A stretch of DNA of 64,000 nt from Bifidobacterium sp. WK012_4_13 (GTDB taxonomy: Bacteria > Actinomycetota > Actinomycetes > Actinomycetales > Bifidobacteriaceae), in contig NZ_CP129683.1 in NCBI RefSeq assembly GCF_041080835.1, forward strand, positions 558,001 to 622,000. Direction: 5' to 3'. The stretch's first letter is position 1, and every line of letters starts with the position of its first letter. This document shows positions 8,864-16,395 of this stretch, in pieces. The position numbers and the translations under genes were made by a program. The notes beneath the pieces were generated by a model. The model was not told the origin of the DNA. It did no database searches and saw only the letters and a program-made list of their open reading frames with translations.

Positions 8864-9743
8864 GGGCAGGCTCTTGCTCGGGTCGCGGTTCGTCGGGCGG
8901 ATGACCTATGGAATGGTTAGTGGGGTCAGCGGGGTTAGCGAGATCAGCGTTGTTAACGAGGTTGGCGTGGTCAGCGAAGTTAGCCGACTCTCTCTGACTG
9001 TTGTGAGCATCATGGTCACTGCCGAGCGCCTGTTGCCCCCCTGGATTATCTTGACCATCAAGCTCACCGTGCACACCAAGGCCACCAAGCACACCCTGCC
9101 CATTGAGACCTTCCTGCGCGATTCGGCTGAGATAGGCCAGCCGAGCATCTTCAAGCTCCTGAGCATTGCTCTGTTCAACCTGCCGAATGCGCATCATGCG
9201 CAGCTGATGCAGGAAGATAACCAGCACGATCAGGAACAGCACAGGCAGAACCACCACGAAGAAAATCCCCTGTGGCGTCGAAAGCATGGGTATGAGATAC
9301 CGCAGAATCGTGATCTTGAACACCTCGCGCCCCAGAAGATTCTGCGTCGTGACTAGGTCCCTGTCAACATTGGTGTTTGCGTCGCCCTTGGTGGTGATTC
9401 CGGCCTCCGCGATTGAAACGACACGGTGGAATGCGGGTTCGTTGTCAATTGGCTTGGCGCGGAAGGCGATGACCTCCCCTTTGCGAATCTGGTCGTATCC
9501 GCCGCTTTTGATGATGACCACGTCATATCGCAGATACTCTGGTGCCATGGATTCGCTGGAAATCACATATGGCTTGTAACCGAAGAATGTCAGGTCTTTG
9601 CTGGCGAGGAACACGGTGAAGAATGCTGTGCATGCGAGCAGTGCGAGAGAGGCTATCAGCACGAGGTTGGTAAGTACCGTCGCGATCCTCGATCTCGTCT
9701 TGTGTCCCTTGTTCTCTTCAACATGCTGAGCCGTTCTAGCCAT
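8856..9743 (-). CDS. sipW: SipW-like ER-type signal peptidase I
   Basis: 295 residues. Membrane segment at about 24-46, then SSESMAP with the catalytic Ser at 65, then FHRVV with His 106 in place of the bacterial Lys, then GDANTNVDRD with candidate Asp residues 121-129. This Ser/His/Asp arrangement defines the ER-type (SEC11/SipW) peptidases that process TasA-class proteins. A second membrane segment lies at 158-180, followed by a long polar tail ending in degenerate HANLVNNADLANPADPTN repeats, unusual for the family. Its start overlaps the upstream membrane-protein stop by eight bases (ATGGCTAG) and its stop overlaps the next gene by eight. It should cleave the three SipW-type precursors encoded nearby. 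The name follows the family, not proven orthology. Confidence 0.85.
   Translation of the reverse strand: MARTAQHVEENKGHKTRSRIATVLTNLVLIASLALLACTAFFTVFLASKDLTFFGYKPYVISSESMAPEYLRYDVVIIKSGGYDQIRKGEVIAFRAKPIDNEPAFHRVVSIAEAGITTKGDANTNVDRDLVTTQNLLGREVFKITILRYLIPMLSTPQGIFFVVVLPVLFLIVLVIFLHQLRMMRIRQVEQSNAQELEDARLAYLSRIAQEGLNGQGVLGGLGVHGELDGQDNPGGQQALGSDHDAHNSQRESANFADHANLVNNADLANPADPTNHSIGHPPDEPRPEQEPAHD
8914..8984. repeat. Degenerate tandem repeat in the 3' end of the signal-peptidase gene
   Basis: Units around GGTTAGCGAGATCAGC recur about five times with drift. On the coding strand they give the Asn/Ala/Asp-rich tail of the SipW-like protein, so repeat number would change tail length without affecting the catalytic domain if it changes in threes. 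Confidence 0.6.
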
Positions 9744-10665
9744 GTTGTCCCCCTTTCGGTTCTTTGCTCGTTGCCTTGTACTCTGCCTTGTACTCTTCTT
9801 CCCCTGAAGAGAGTGCCTGTTGCAGCTCGTCTATGAAATGCTGATCTTGCTGTTCCGTGATGTCGTGATCTGCACCTGCTGTGTCAACATCTGCATCAGA
9901 TTTCGTGCCCTCTTCAGTTCCCGTGTCCGATTCGGCGCTCTGAGACTCTTCTTGCTGATCCTGCTCGTCACTGTTCTTTCGGGAGTGATCGCGCATGTCA
10001 GAGATCACGCGCTTGATCAGCAGCGCAAATGGAATGCTCACCACAACAATCGCGAGCAGCGCCATGCGCCTCCATCTTCTCGAATCGATGATGTGCCTGT
10101 CATTCGGCTGCAAATCTTTGAATTCGAAGGTGAAATACATGGAAAAGCTCGTGTGCTGATACTTGTTGTCCAAATCGGCCGGAACCAATACCTTGAAGTA
10201 GAGCTCATGCCAGCTCTTCCCCGATTCAATCGGGAATGTGAGCGACGGCATCTCCAGCAGCTTGCCGAAGTTGCTTCGGCCAACGCTGAATTCCTCACCG
10301 TTGACTTCCAGACTGAATGTCGAAGCATCCACAAGAATGCTGTCGGTCACCAGCCCGACCCGAGTCAGCCTGATCTGATAGCGATGATCGCTTTGATTGT
10401 CGATATCAAATCTGCTGAGAATATGGGTCTGCTCTGATTTATGGAATTCCGCGACAATCTTCCGCTCACCCTTCTTCCCAGCGTTCTCACCGATTCTCAG
10501 GTAATGAGTCTGGGCTTCTTCGCTTTGAACGGGAGCTGAAGGGATTGAGTCGCCAAGTCGCGGAACCTGGGTTGATAGGATGAGCCAAATCGCCAAAGCC
10601 AGAAGACACAGGAGTGTGAATAACAGTGCAAGAAATATCGTTCTGATTTTGTACTTGTCTGTCAT
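9736..10665 (-). CDS. Membrane-anchored protein of the SipW/TasA-like operon, acidic cytoplasmic tail
   Basis: 309 residues. The start ATG at 10665 has an AGAGGAAA site. One membrane segment near residues 9-31 is followed by an extracytoplasmic domain of about 170 residues (beta-rich, with HELYFKVLVP), a second membrane segment near 205-222 with flanking Arg/Lys, and an 85-residue Asp/Glu/Gln-rich cytoplasmic tail. I do not recognise a named family. Its place between a TasA-like gene and sipW resembles the tapA position of the Bacillus tapA-sipW-tasA operon, so an anchoring or assembly role is plausible, but no sequence similarity to TapA is claimed. The stop overlaps sipW by eight bases. Confidence 0.65.
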   Translation of the reverse strand: MTDKYKIRTIFLALLFTLLCLLALAIWLILSTQVPRLGDSIPSAPVQSEEAQTHYLRIGENAGKKGERKIVAEFHKSEQTHILSRFDIDNQSDHRYQIRLTRVGLVTDSILVDASTFSLEVNGEEFSVGRSNFGKLLEMPSLTFPIESGKSWHELYFKVLVPADLDNKYQHTSFSMYFTFEFKDLQPNDRHIIDSRRWRRMALLAIVVVSIPFALLIKRVISDMRDHSRKNSDEQDQQEESQSAESDTGTEEGTKSDADVDTAGADHDITEQQDQHFIDELQQALSSGEEEYKAEYKATSKEPKGGQHG

Positions 10666-10732
10666 GGTTTCCTCTGGCTTCGGCAACTTGGTTCAACTCA
10701 GGTGGCGTGTCTACGATTCGAGAATCAGACGA

Positions 10733-12019
10733 TCACTCGTTCTCGAGACGAACCACGTCACGCCAACCGTCGACTGAATTCCAGACGGTGTTGGTCGTGC
10801 TGGCAGCCGCTGTGTCAGTGCCGCTCTTAATGCGGATATCGGTTGGACCAGTGCCGTTGTTGCGATACTGAACCGCCTCAAGGAGGTAGCCGACCGAAAG
10901 GTTGGTGCCCTGCATTTCGTTCAACGCCGTTGGCTTGAAGTAGATGGTGTAGGTGTATTCGATGGTGTGCGTGCCCATGAATATGTTGTTTCCGCTCGAG
11001 AGCACTACGTCCGTCGAAGCAGTCGCATGTGAGGTTCCGGCTGTTCCTTCATACTCGTTATCCTGAGCGTTACCCGTCGACCTCGTGTCGTTACCCGAAT
11101 CCGTACCGTAGTAGCTGGTTGAATCGGCAGGATTTGACAACGCTCCCGCCTTGGCATTCTGCCCGTCAAGAATGAACAGACGGTTGGAGGTATATCGAAG
11201 CGCATTCCAGACAGTCGCAGCGGTCTGCGGCGCAGCAGCCGGATCATAAGGGTTGTTGCTATTCTCCGAATAAGGTGTGAACCCCGTACCAGCAGGAGAG
11301 GCGACACCCGCAACACCGGTGAGCGCACGGCCGGCATTCGAACTGGCCGCAGCAGCCAGTGTACCTTCTGCGCTGAGGCTGCTGGCGCCTGAATAACCAT
11401 TGCCCGAAATATTCCAGACATCGGGCTTGCTGAGAATACCAGTTGCAGTCTGCGCTTCGCCATAGTTCAAGCGCGACACCTGCTCATAGATGACGAAATT
11501 GTCGTTGTATTCCTCGTAATCTGTCGCACCAGTTTCATCGTGGGTGCCATCGTGATCAGGATCGATGGCCGCACCGGTCAGACGTAGCGACGGACGAAGC
11601 CAGAGCGACTTCGTTCCATAGTTCTGAACTTTGACCTTGAGTGTTACTGTATCTCCCGGGTTGAAGTTCTCGATGATGCCATCGGCGTCGCCATCGTCTG
11701 GCGAGACTGACTTATCGGTCAGATCTCCTGCAGATATGGTTCCATCCACATACGGATCGCTGCTGGTATCCGCACCACCACCGTTGGAATCCAAAGGATC
11801 GTTTTTGGCAATATTCTTGCCGACGAGCACATCGTTGTGATACAAGGCGAAACTTTGCTTGATATCGAGCGAACCGGCGGTTACCGTGTGATAGCCGGTG
11901 TTGAAATCCGTGAAGAAGGCCCAGAGCGCGGCAATCATCAGCAGAATCGTGCCTAAGAAGGCAAGGAGTATTATCTTTCTTTTCTTCCGATTAGACTCGG
12001 AGCTTTCTAAGTGAATCAC
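10733..12019 (-). CDS. TasA/camelysin-like secreted protein, first gene of the sipW operon
   Basis: 428 residues. A basic N-terminus (SNRKKRK) precedes a hydrophobic segment at about 15-38 ending ALWAFFTDFNTGYHTVTAG, matching SipW-cognate signal peptides followed by the TasA-type SLDIK strand. The ectodomain is rich in Asp, Asn, Ser and Thr with few Lys. Near the C-terminus, at residue 385, lies AVQYRNNGTGPTD, then WNSVDGWRDV, shared in outline with the two other secreted proteins. The start is GTG at 12019, overlapping the TGA of an upstream 63-codon reading frame as GTGA. Probably the major fibre subunit, since it is first in the operon and has no extra C-terminal domain. Sixty-seven bases separate it from the next gene. 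Confidence 0.75.
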   Translation of the reverse strand: MIHLESSESNRKKRKIILLAFLGTILLMIAALWAFFTDFNTGYHTVTAGSLDIKQSFALYHNDVLVGKNIAKNDPLDSNGGGADTSSDPYVDGTISAGDLTDKSVSPDDGDADGIIENFNPGDTVTLKVKVQNYGTKSLWLRPSLRLTGAAIDPDHDGTHDETGATDYEEYNDNFVIYEQVSRLNYGEAQTATGILSKPDVWNISGNGYSGASSLSAEGTLAAAASSNAGRALTGVAGVASPAGTGFTPYSENSNNPYDPAAAPQTAATVWNALRYTSNRLFILDGQNAKAGALSNPADSTSYYGTDSGNDTRSTGNAQDNEYEGTAGTSHATASTDVVLSSGNNIFMGTHTIEYTYTIYFKPTALNEMQGTNLSVGYLLEAVQYRNNGTGPTDIRIKSGTDTAAASTTNTVWNSVDGWRDVVRLENE

Positions 12020-12207
12020 AAGTCTCTCCCAGTGATGTAGATACCACCGTCCCTAATAGGCTCAAATCGAAAGGAGGGCGAGGAAACTGCCCCCCCCCCC
12101 CGTGATTCTTCAAAGGCAACACCGTACCGTTTCCAAGGAAGCGACACCGCGACAATATTAAAGACTAGGTATGTTTTTTTATACTTACAATGCTTTATTG
12201 TACACAT
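12016..12207 (-). CDS. Possible 63-codon leader reading frame containing a twelve-G run
   Basis: ATG at 12207 opens a 63-codon frame that crosses the twelve-G run and stops at a TGA overlapping the GTG of the TasA-like gene. Only run lengths equal to twelve modulo three end there. With eleven G the frame passes through the GTG and stops inside the gene; with thirteen it stops early at a TGA about 30 bases past the run. That would make a length-dependent coupling switch. Against it: no ribosome site is visible before the ATG and the peptide resembles nothing known. It may be chance. Confidence 0.3.
   Translation of the reverse strand: MCTIKHCKYKKTYLVFNIVAVSLPWKRYGVAFEESRGGGAVSSPSFRFEPIRDGGIYITGRDL
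12090..12101. repeat. Homopolymer run of twelve C (twelve G on the operon's sense strand)
   Basis: It lies 71-82 bases upstream of the GTG start of the TasA-like operon, in the leader or promoter. A TAATAT box on the minus strand (12155-12160) could place it in the 5' untranslated region. Runs of this length are prone to slippage. Confidence 0.85.
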
Positions 12208-12465
12208 AGTATTGATTATGTGAAATCGTCACGCTATGTTCTCGCTGAGAGAAGCTGGATTCGTCACTTCATGCGCATGGTTGCAGGGCCGCATGGCGCC
12301 GGCGCAAAGAGATGCACGAGGATTGATTGCCCACAATCCTGCGCTGGTAGTTTCGTTATGCTGCTTGTCGAGATTGGTGTTTGAACTTGTCATCTATGAC
12401 AGTCAACCGAGTCTGTCACCTGAATCTGTGACAGAACGAGCTTGTGCATTCCCTTCCAGGGGACG
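12208..12465. other. Intergenic region between the operon leader and a hypothetical gene
   Basis: No gene is seen. At 12397-12435 TGACAG and CTGTCA boxes alternate (TCTGTCA at 12412-12418 with TGACAGA at 12429-12435), allowing mutually exclusive hairpins just past the stop of the minus-strand hypothetical gene. It could be a weak terminator or an operator. Confidence 0.4.
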
Positions 12466-13020
12466 CTAGAACATCTTGCCTTGGATGAAAAGAAGCAGCT
12501 GACGATACCATGGCAAGGTTCGGTAATATGCAAGTACCTGCTGATGCTCCTTTTCTCGGGAGACCTCCCTCAGCTTCCTCTGTCGAAGCTCCTCGTCTGA
12601 TACTCTCATCCCATATAACGATGTGTTTGTCCTGATATCTTCGTGTATCAGGTCAATGTCGGCCTGTGGCAGATCCTCCAAGGGATATTCCAGAAGGAGC
12701 TCATTGACCCTCTTGCAGAGCTTATCGATGTAATCATCGAAGAAACTGTATTCATCGAAGATCTCACCGCCGTCGGTGAAGATTATAGAATCCTGATGCT
12801 TGATGGAAACAGTGAAGTACGTGTCATCGATGATCAGGATGACTGTAAGGAGCTTGTCCGGGTCGCGGTGATTCTTCTGATAGATGTCGTAGGAACGATC
12901 ATAGTCATCAGACGCGAAGGTTTTGAGGCAAAAGACACCGTCTAGATTGATATCCTTCCAGAGCGTTCGTTCCATCATTTCAAGGTACATGGCTGCACGT
13001 TCGCTGGTTATATGTGTCAT
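12466..13020 (-). CDS. Hypothetical protein, 184 residues
   Basis: I do not recognise this protein. It is rich in Asp, Glu, Tyr and Leu, with an early MYLEMMERTLWKDIN segment and a strand pair around DKLLTVILIIDDTYFTVSIK (residues 54-73). A charged middle is followed by a predicted helix with RQRKLREVSREKEHQQ near 147-162 and a mildly hydrophobic C-terminus (RQLLLFIQGKMF). There is no signal peptide and it is probably cytoplasmic. A GGAAGAG site precedes the ATG at 13020. The coding region looks lower in GC than its neighbours and sits alone between the surface operon and tRNA-Ala, which fits an acquired or strain-specific gene. It could be an immunity-type protein by size and acidity, but nothing proves it. 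Confidence 0.6.
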   Translation of the reverse strand: MTHITSERAAMYLEMMERTLWKDINLDGVFCLKTFASDDYDRSYDIYQKNHRDPDKLLTVILIIDDTYFTVSIKHQDSIIFTDGGEIFDEYSFFDDYIDKLCKRVNELLLEYPLEDLPQADIDLIHEDIRTNTSLYGMRVSDEELRQRKLREVSREKEHQQVLAYYRTLPWYRQLLLFIQGKMF

Positions 13021-13360
13021 CGTTTCACTCTTCCGTTGGTGCCGCTGGCGCCCCTGATACTGCTGATGCCGCTAATGCCGATGGTGCGGGAGCGCGGCTT
13101 GGCGCCCCACAAACGGCAATGTCCCAACATCTCCATGGATAAGCTATCGGAAGGTGAATACAAGCGGTGGCGCGGGGTGCAACTGTGGCAGCATTTGCTA
13201 GGTTAGATTCTGGGCTAGGTGCGTCACGTTAGGTGCCTGGCTAGGTGTCCGCGCAGGTGTCCGATCCGGTGCCCACTCAGCGAAAATAGCGGTTTTATCA
13301 GAGACAGAGCTTGAAGCGAGGCTTTTCCAGTGCGTCGGAGAAGCATTCAAGATCAGTTTT
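13021..13360. other. Intergenic region with degenerate tandem repeats
   Basis: No gene is supported; the short plus-strand frame here is low-complexity. At 13030-13085 units like CTGATGCCGCTAATGCCGATG recur, and at 13197-13273 units around GCTAGGTGTCC recur five times with drift. A palindrome follows at 13361. Confidence 0.45.
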
Positions 13361-13466
13361 CAAGTTTTTGGCACTTGCCGAAGTATAAACGCCTGGAAAC
13401 GTTGAAACTGGATACGGTCTGGTGCCAATTCTTGGGGGTTATACTTCGGCAAGTGCCAAAAACTTG
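13361..13466. repeat. Palindromic element A3 (106 bp)
   Basis: Same layout as A1. The left arm reads TTGCCGAAG and the right arm CTTCGGCAA, where A1 and A2 have TTGCTGAAG and CTTCAGCAA: a compensatory pair change that keeps the stem. A right outer CTCG box is present after AAAA. It is the only copy not close to a protein stop; tRNA-Ala on the minus strand ends 171 bases away. Confidence 0.9.
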
Positions 13467-13637
13467 AAAACTCGGCACAAAGATGGCTCTTCAGCGTTGA
13501 TGTCAGCCGAATTTGTGCAGAAACATCGGAAATCTCAAGATGATAATTGGGCGCTGGCCAGACTCGGAAAATCAATCACGACCGGTAAAGCAAAAACGCT
13601 GAATCATTGGAAATCCAACGATTCAGAGTTTTATCCG

Positions 13638-13710
13638 TGGAGCTAAGGGGATTCGAACCCCTGACCCTCTCCATGCCATGGAGATGCGCTACCAGCTGCG
13701 CCATAGCCCC
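13638..13710 (-). tRNA. tRNA-Ala (GGC)
   Basis: Read on the minus strand, the 73-nt cloverleaf starts GGGGCTATGGCGCAGCTGG. It has a D stem GCGC/GCGC, an anticodon loop ATGGCAT with anticodon GGC, a T arm with GGTTCGAATCCC, and acceptor TAGCTCC plus discriminator A. CCA is not encoded. Confidence 0.95.
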
Positions 13711-13967
13711 AAAAAACGAACCTTTGATAGGTTACACCATGCGAAAGATACATGCAAACTGTGTGTTGAGCTTACGAACATCATGGAACACATATGGAGC
13801 CAAGCTGCCAGGTCGCCAAGTTCATCTGTGCCCGTGTTCTCATGCTTCTCATGCTTCCAAGTCGCCATGCAAAGCATAATCGGACCATGCTGGCCTTGCC
13901 TGTGAAGATCACAGGCCAGGCCAGCGATCAGAAGTGAAACCGACGACGATATCAGCCCTATGCAGAT

Positions 13968-15095
13968 TTAGAGAACGCGCCACATCCAGTTATGCTTATC
14001 CTCTACCTCACCAAGCTGGATGCCAAGGAGCTCGTTGCGAAGGTCCAGGGTCGTCTTGCCCGTTCCACCCTCACCGACGGTCACGTCGAACTTCTCGGAC
14101 TTGAAGCGGCCGATTGGCGTGATGATTGCAGCGGTGCCGCAGGCAAAGACCTCGGTCACTTCGCCGGACTTGATGTCTTCGAGCAGGTCATCGAGCTTGA
14201 TCATGGTTTCGACGACGTCCTGACCATGATCCTGTGCGAGCTGGATGATGGACTTGCGTGTGATGCCCGGAAGGATGCTGCCCGTCAGGCTTGGGGTCTC
14301 CATGTGGCCATCCTTGTGGACAGCGAACATGTTCATGCCACCGAGTTCCTCAAGGTATGTCTTGGTGGCTGCATCGACGAAGCAGACCTGCTCGCAACCG
14401 TTTTCGAGGCCGCGATATTCACCAAGCAGCGAAGCTGCGTAGTTGCCGCCACACTTTGCGAAGCCCGTGCCGCCAGGGCCGGTGCGGAACCACTTGTCTT
14501 CGACCCAGATGCTCACTGGCTTGACGCCGCCAGGGAAGTATGGGCCGGATGGCGAGGCGATCACGCAGTAATCGACTTCCTCCGGTGCGCGTACGCCGAG
14601 GAACGCCTCGGAAGCGAACATGAACGGGCGCATATACAGGGTGTATTCGCGACGGGTCGGAACCCACTGGTAATCCTTCTTCACCAGCGCTGCGACGGAA
14701 CCCAGGAAGTCATCCTTGGAAAGCTCCGGCAGATACAGACGCTTTGCTGAGTTCTGGAAGCGCTCGGCGTTTGCGTCCGGGCGGAACAGCCAGACAGAAT
14801 CATCGTCATGATGATATGCCTTGAGGCCTTCGAAAACCTCCTGGGCATAATGCAGAACGGAAGCGCCTGGCTCCATCTTCAGGGGCGCATAGGCCTCGAT
14901 GCGACGATCAGACCAGCCCTCCCCCTTGGTCCAGCTCATGTGAGTCATATTGTCAGAGAAAACCTGACCGAAAGCAGGCTTGTCAATCAATTCCTGACGC
15001 TTGGCATCTGTTGCAGGATTTGAATTCTGCAAAACAGTGAATGGCTCGGTGAGTTTATTCAACGCTTGCCGATCATGATGTGATTGCTGTGTCAT
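13968..15095 (-). CDS. ilvE: Branched-chain amino acid aminotransferase
   Basis: 375 residues, full length for the class IV PLP-dependent aminotransferases of the IlvE group II type. It transfers the amino group between glutamate and the keto acids of Leu, Ile and Val. HYAQEVFEGLKAY near residue 85 is typical. GTGFAKCGGNYAAS near residue 210 holds the Schiff-base Lys. EELGGMNMF and CGTAAIITPIG are conserved cofactor and phosphate-binding segments. Cytoplasmic. The ATG at 15095 has an AGAAG site. It stands alone on the minus strand, with the rplY terminator upstream and tRNA-Ala downstream. Confidence 0.95.
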   Translation of the reverse strand: MTQQSHHDRQALNKLTEPFTVLQNSNPATDAKRQELIDKPAFGQVFSDNMTHMSWTKGEGWSDRRIEAYAPLKMEPGASVLHYAQEVFEGLKAYHHDDDSVWLFRPDANAERFQNSAKRLYLPELSKDDFLGSVAALVKKDYQWVPTRREYTLYMRPFMFASEAFLGVRAPEEVDYCVIASPSGPYFPGGVKPVSIWVEDKWFRTGPGGTGFAKCGGNYAASLLGEYRGLENGCEQVCFVDAATKTYLEELGGMNMFAVHKDGHMETPSLTGSILPGITRKSIIQLAQDHGQDVVETMIKLDDLLEDIKSGEVTEVFACGTAAIITPIGRFKSEKFDVTVGEGGTGKTTLDLRNELLGIQLGEVEDKHNWMWRVL

Positions 15096-15443
15096 ACTGT
15101 ATGCTTCTTCTTAATTTATGCTGCAGACGCATTTCTGCAGCAACTCCTTTATCCGAGAACAAGAAACCTTGGGCCTCTCGCCTTACAGAGCACTATGTCA
15201 CAGTGCTGCGACCGCTGTGTGTTCCATATCACATTATGAAAAATGCGGTTTCACATATTACCTGAATATGTGAAACCGCATGTTCATTGATTTCAAACAA
15301 GTCGAATCGTTGATTCGAACGCCTCTGCATCAAAGAGCCGCATCGCGGAAACGCGTGCATCACCGACGTGACAGCGCCGTGACAGTGTAACGACAAGCGA
15401 CAGCGAAGCTACAAGCGACGATGAGGCGATGCAGCCCTAGAAG
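15096..15443. other. Intergenic region between rplY and ilvE
   Basis: No gene. It holds the rplY terminator (15235-15280) and a small hairpin AGCACT/AGTGCT at 15189-15207, about 95 bases upstream of ilvE. That hairpin might lie in the ilvE leader. No T-box or other known riboswitch signature was recognised. Confidence 0.5.
15235..15280 (-). terminator. Terminator after rplY
   Basis: A 16-bp perfect stem, TGCGGTTTCACATATT and its complement, with a five-base loop. On the minus strand it is followed by TTTTTCATAAT. It lies about 165 bases past the rplY stop and ahead of ilvE. Confidence 0.75.
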
Positions 15444-16082
15444 CTACTCAGCGGAAGCAGCAGCCGCATCATCGGCGGGAGCGGCATCGGCAGTGGCGTC
15501 GGCAGGAGCGGTCGTATCAAGCTGAGGCTCAAGCGACTCTTCCTTAGGAATCTCGACCGTCACGACTGAATCCTCAGGATCGTCGATGACGAGCTCAGAG
15601 CCTTCTGGCAGCTCGACATCCTTGGCAGCGACCTTGTCGCCATCGCCAAGACCCTCGACACTGATGACGATTCGCTCGGGAAGGTTGGTGACATCCGCGC
15701 GAACCTCAAGGTTCTGCATGTCGACGAATGCAACCGCAGCACCCTTGGTCACGCCTTCGACGAAGACTGGAACCTCGACGACGACCTTCTCGCCTGCACG
15801 GACCTCGAAGAAGTCGATATGCTCGACGCGGCGCTTCACGGGATTGCGCTGAATGTCCTTGACGACGGCCATCTTCTTGCCTTCGCCATAGCCAATCTCA
15901 AACAGCGCGTTGGTGCGGCGAAGAGCGTTCGTGGTTTCCTTCAACGGGAGCTTGATGAAGGTCGGTTCAGCTCCACCTGCATAGATCGTTGCAGGAATCT
16001 GATTTGCGACGCGCATACGACGGGCAGCGCCCTTGCCGAACTGGTCACGAACCGTGCCTTCGAGCTTAACTGTGTTTGCCAT
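15444..16082 (-). CDS. rplY: 50S ribosomal protein L25/general stress protein Ctc
   Basis: 212 residues. The start at 16082 (MANTVKLEG) follows a GGAGAAACAC site; the reading frame is open further upstream through a palindrome, but that extension is not credible. The N-terminal L25 domain binds 5S rRNA (MANTVKLEGTVRDQFGKGA, RRMRVANQIPATIYAGG). The second beta domain, with HIDFFEVRAGEKV, is that of the longer CTC-type L25. The C-terminus ends in an Ala/Asp-rich tail of about 35 residues (ADATADAAPADDAAAASAE), commonly seen in actinobacterial forms. Component of the large ribosomal subunit. Its own terminator lies downstream. Confidence 0.95.
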   Translation of the reverse strand: MANTVKLEGTVRDQFGKGAARRMRVANQIPATIYAGGAEPTFIKLPLKETTNALRRTNALFEIGYGEGKKMAVVKDIQRNPVKRRVEHIDFFEVRAGEKVVVEVPVFVEGVTKGAAVAFVDMQNLEVRADVTNLPERIVISVEGLGDGDKVAAKDVELPEGSELVIDDPEDSVVTVEIPKEESLEPQLDTTAPADATADAAPADDAAAASAE

Positions 16083-16263
16083 GTGTTTCTCCTCTGTTAT
16101 GTCATTCGTTCGGCGCATCGACACACCGCATGACAAGCCAAGAAACAGGCTATCAGACGCCGAGTCGATCACGGATGTGCAGTTTTGCATATCCCTCGCC
16201 AAAGCAACGGGTGCAACTTTAGCACACTTTCGGCAATCTTTTGCATGACCGTCACCCTTGATG

Positions 16264-16369
16264 CAAGTTTTTGGCACTTCGCGAAGTATCGTGGCAAGAA
16301 TGCGTCGAGATTCCGAACGACAGCAAGCCAAAAAACAGTCCTGATACTTCGGGAAGTGCCAAAAACTTG
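16264..16369. repeat. Palindromic element A4 (106 bp)
   Basis: The arms start and end with the invariant CAAGTTTTTGGCACTT and its complement. The inner arm has one mismatch (TTCGCGAAG against CTTCGGGAA). It starts 26 bases past the pntB stop (minus strand). It is the only structure in the 16083-16395 gap besides the rplY upstream region. Confidence 0.9.
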
Positions 16370-16395
16370 AATTCCCGGATATGGTGAATCGTTTA

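Noticed and set aside
13012..13206. 64-residue plus-strand frame with Leu/Pro/Met repeats
   Set aside because: Low-complexity DNA repeat with no start signal and no family.
16083..16331. N-terminal extension of rplY through palindrome A4
   Set aside because: The strong ribosome site and family start at 16082 define the gene; the upstream frame is palindrome plus spacer.
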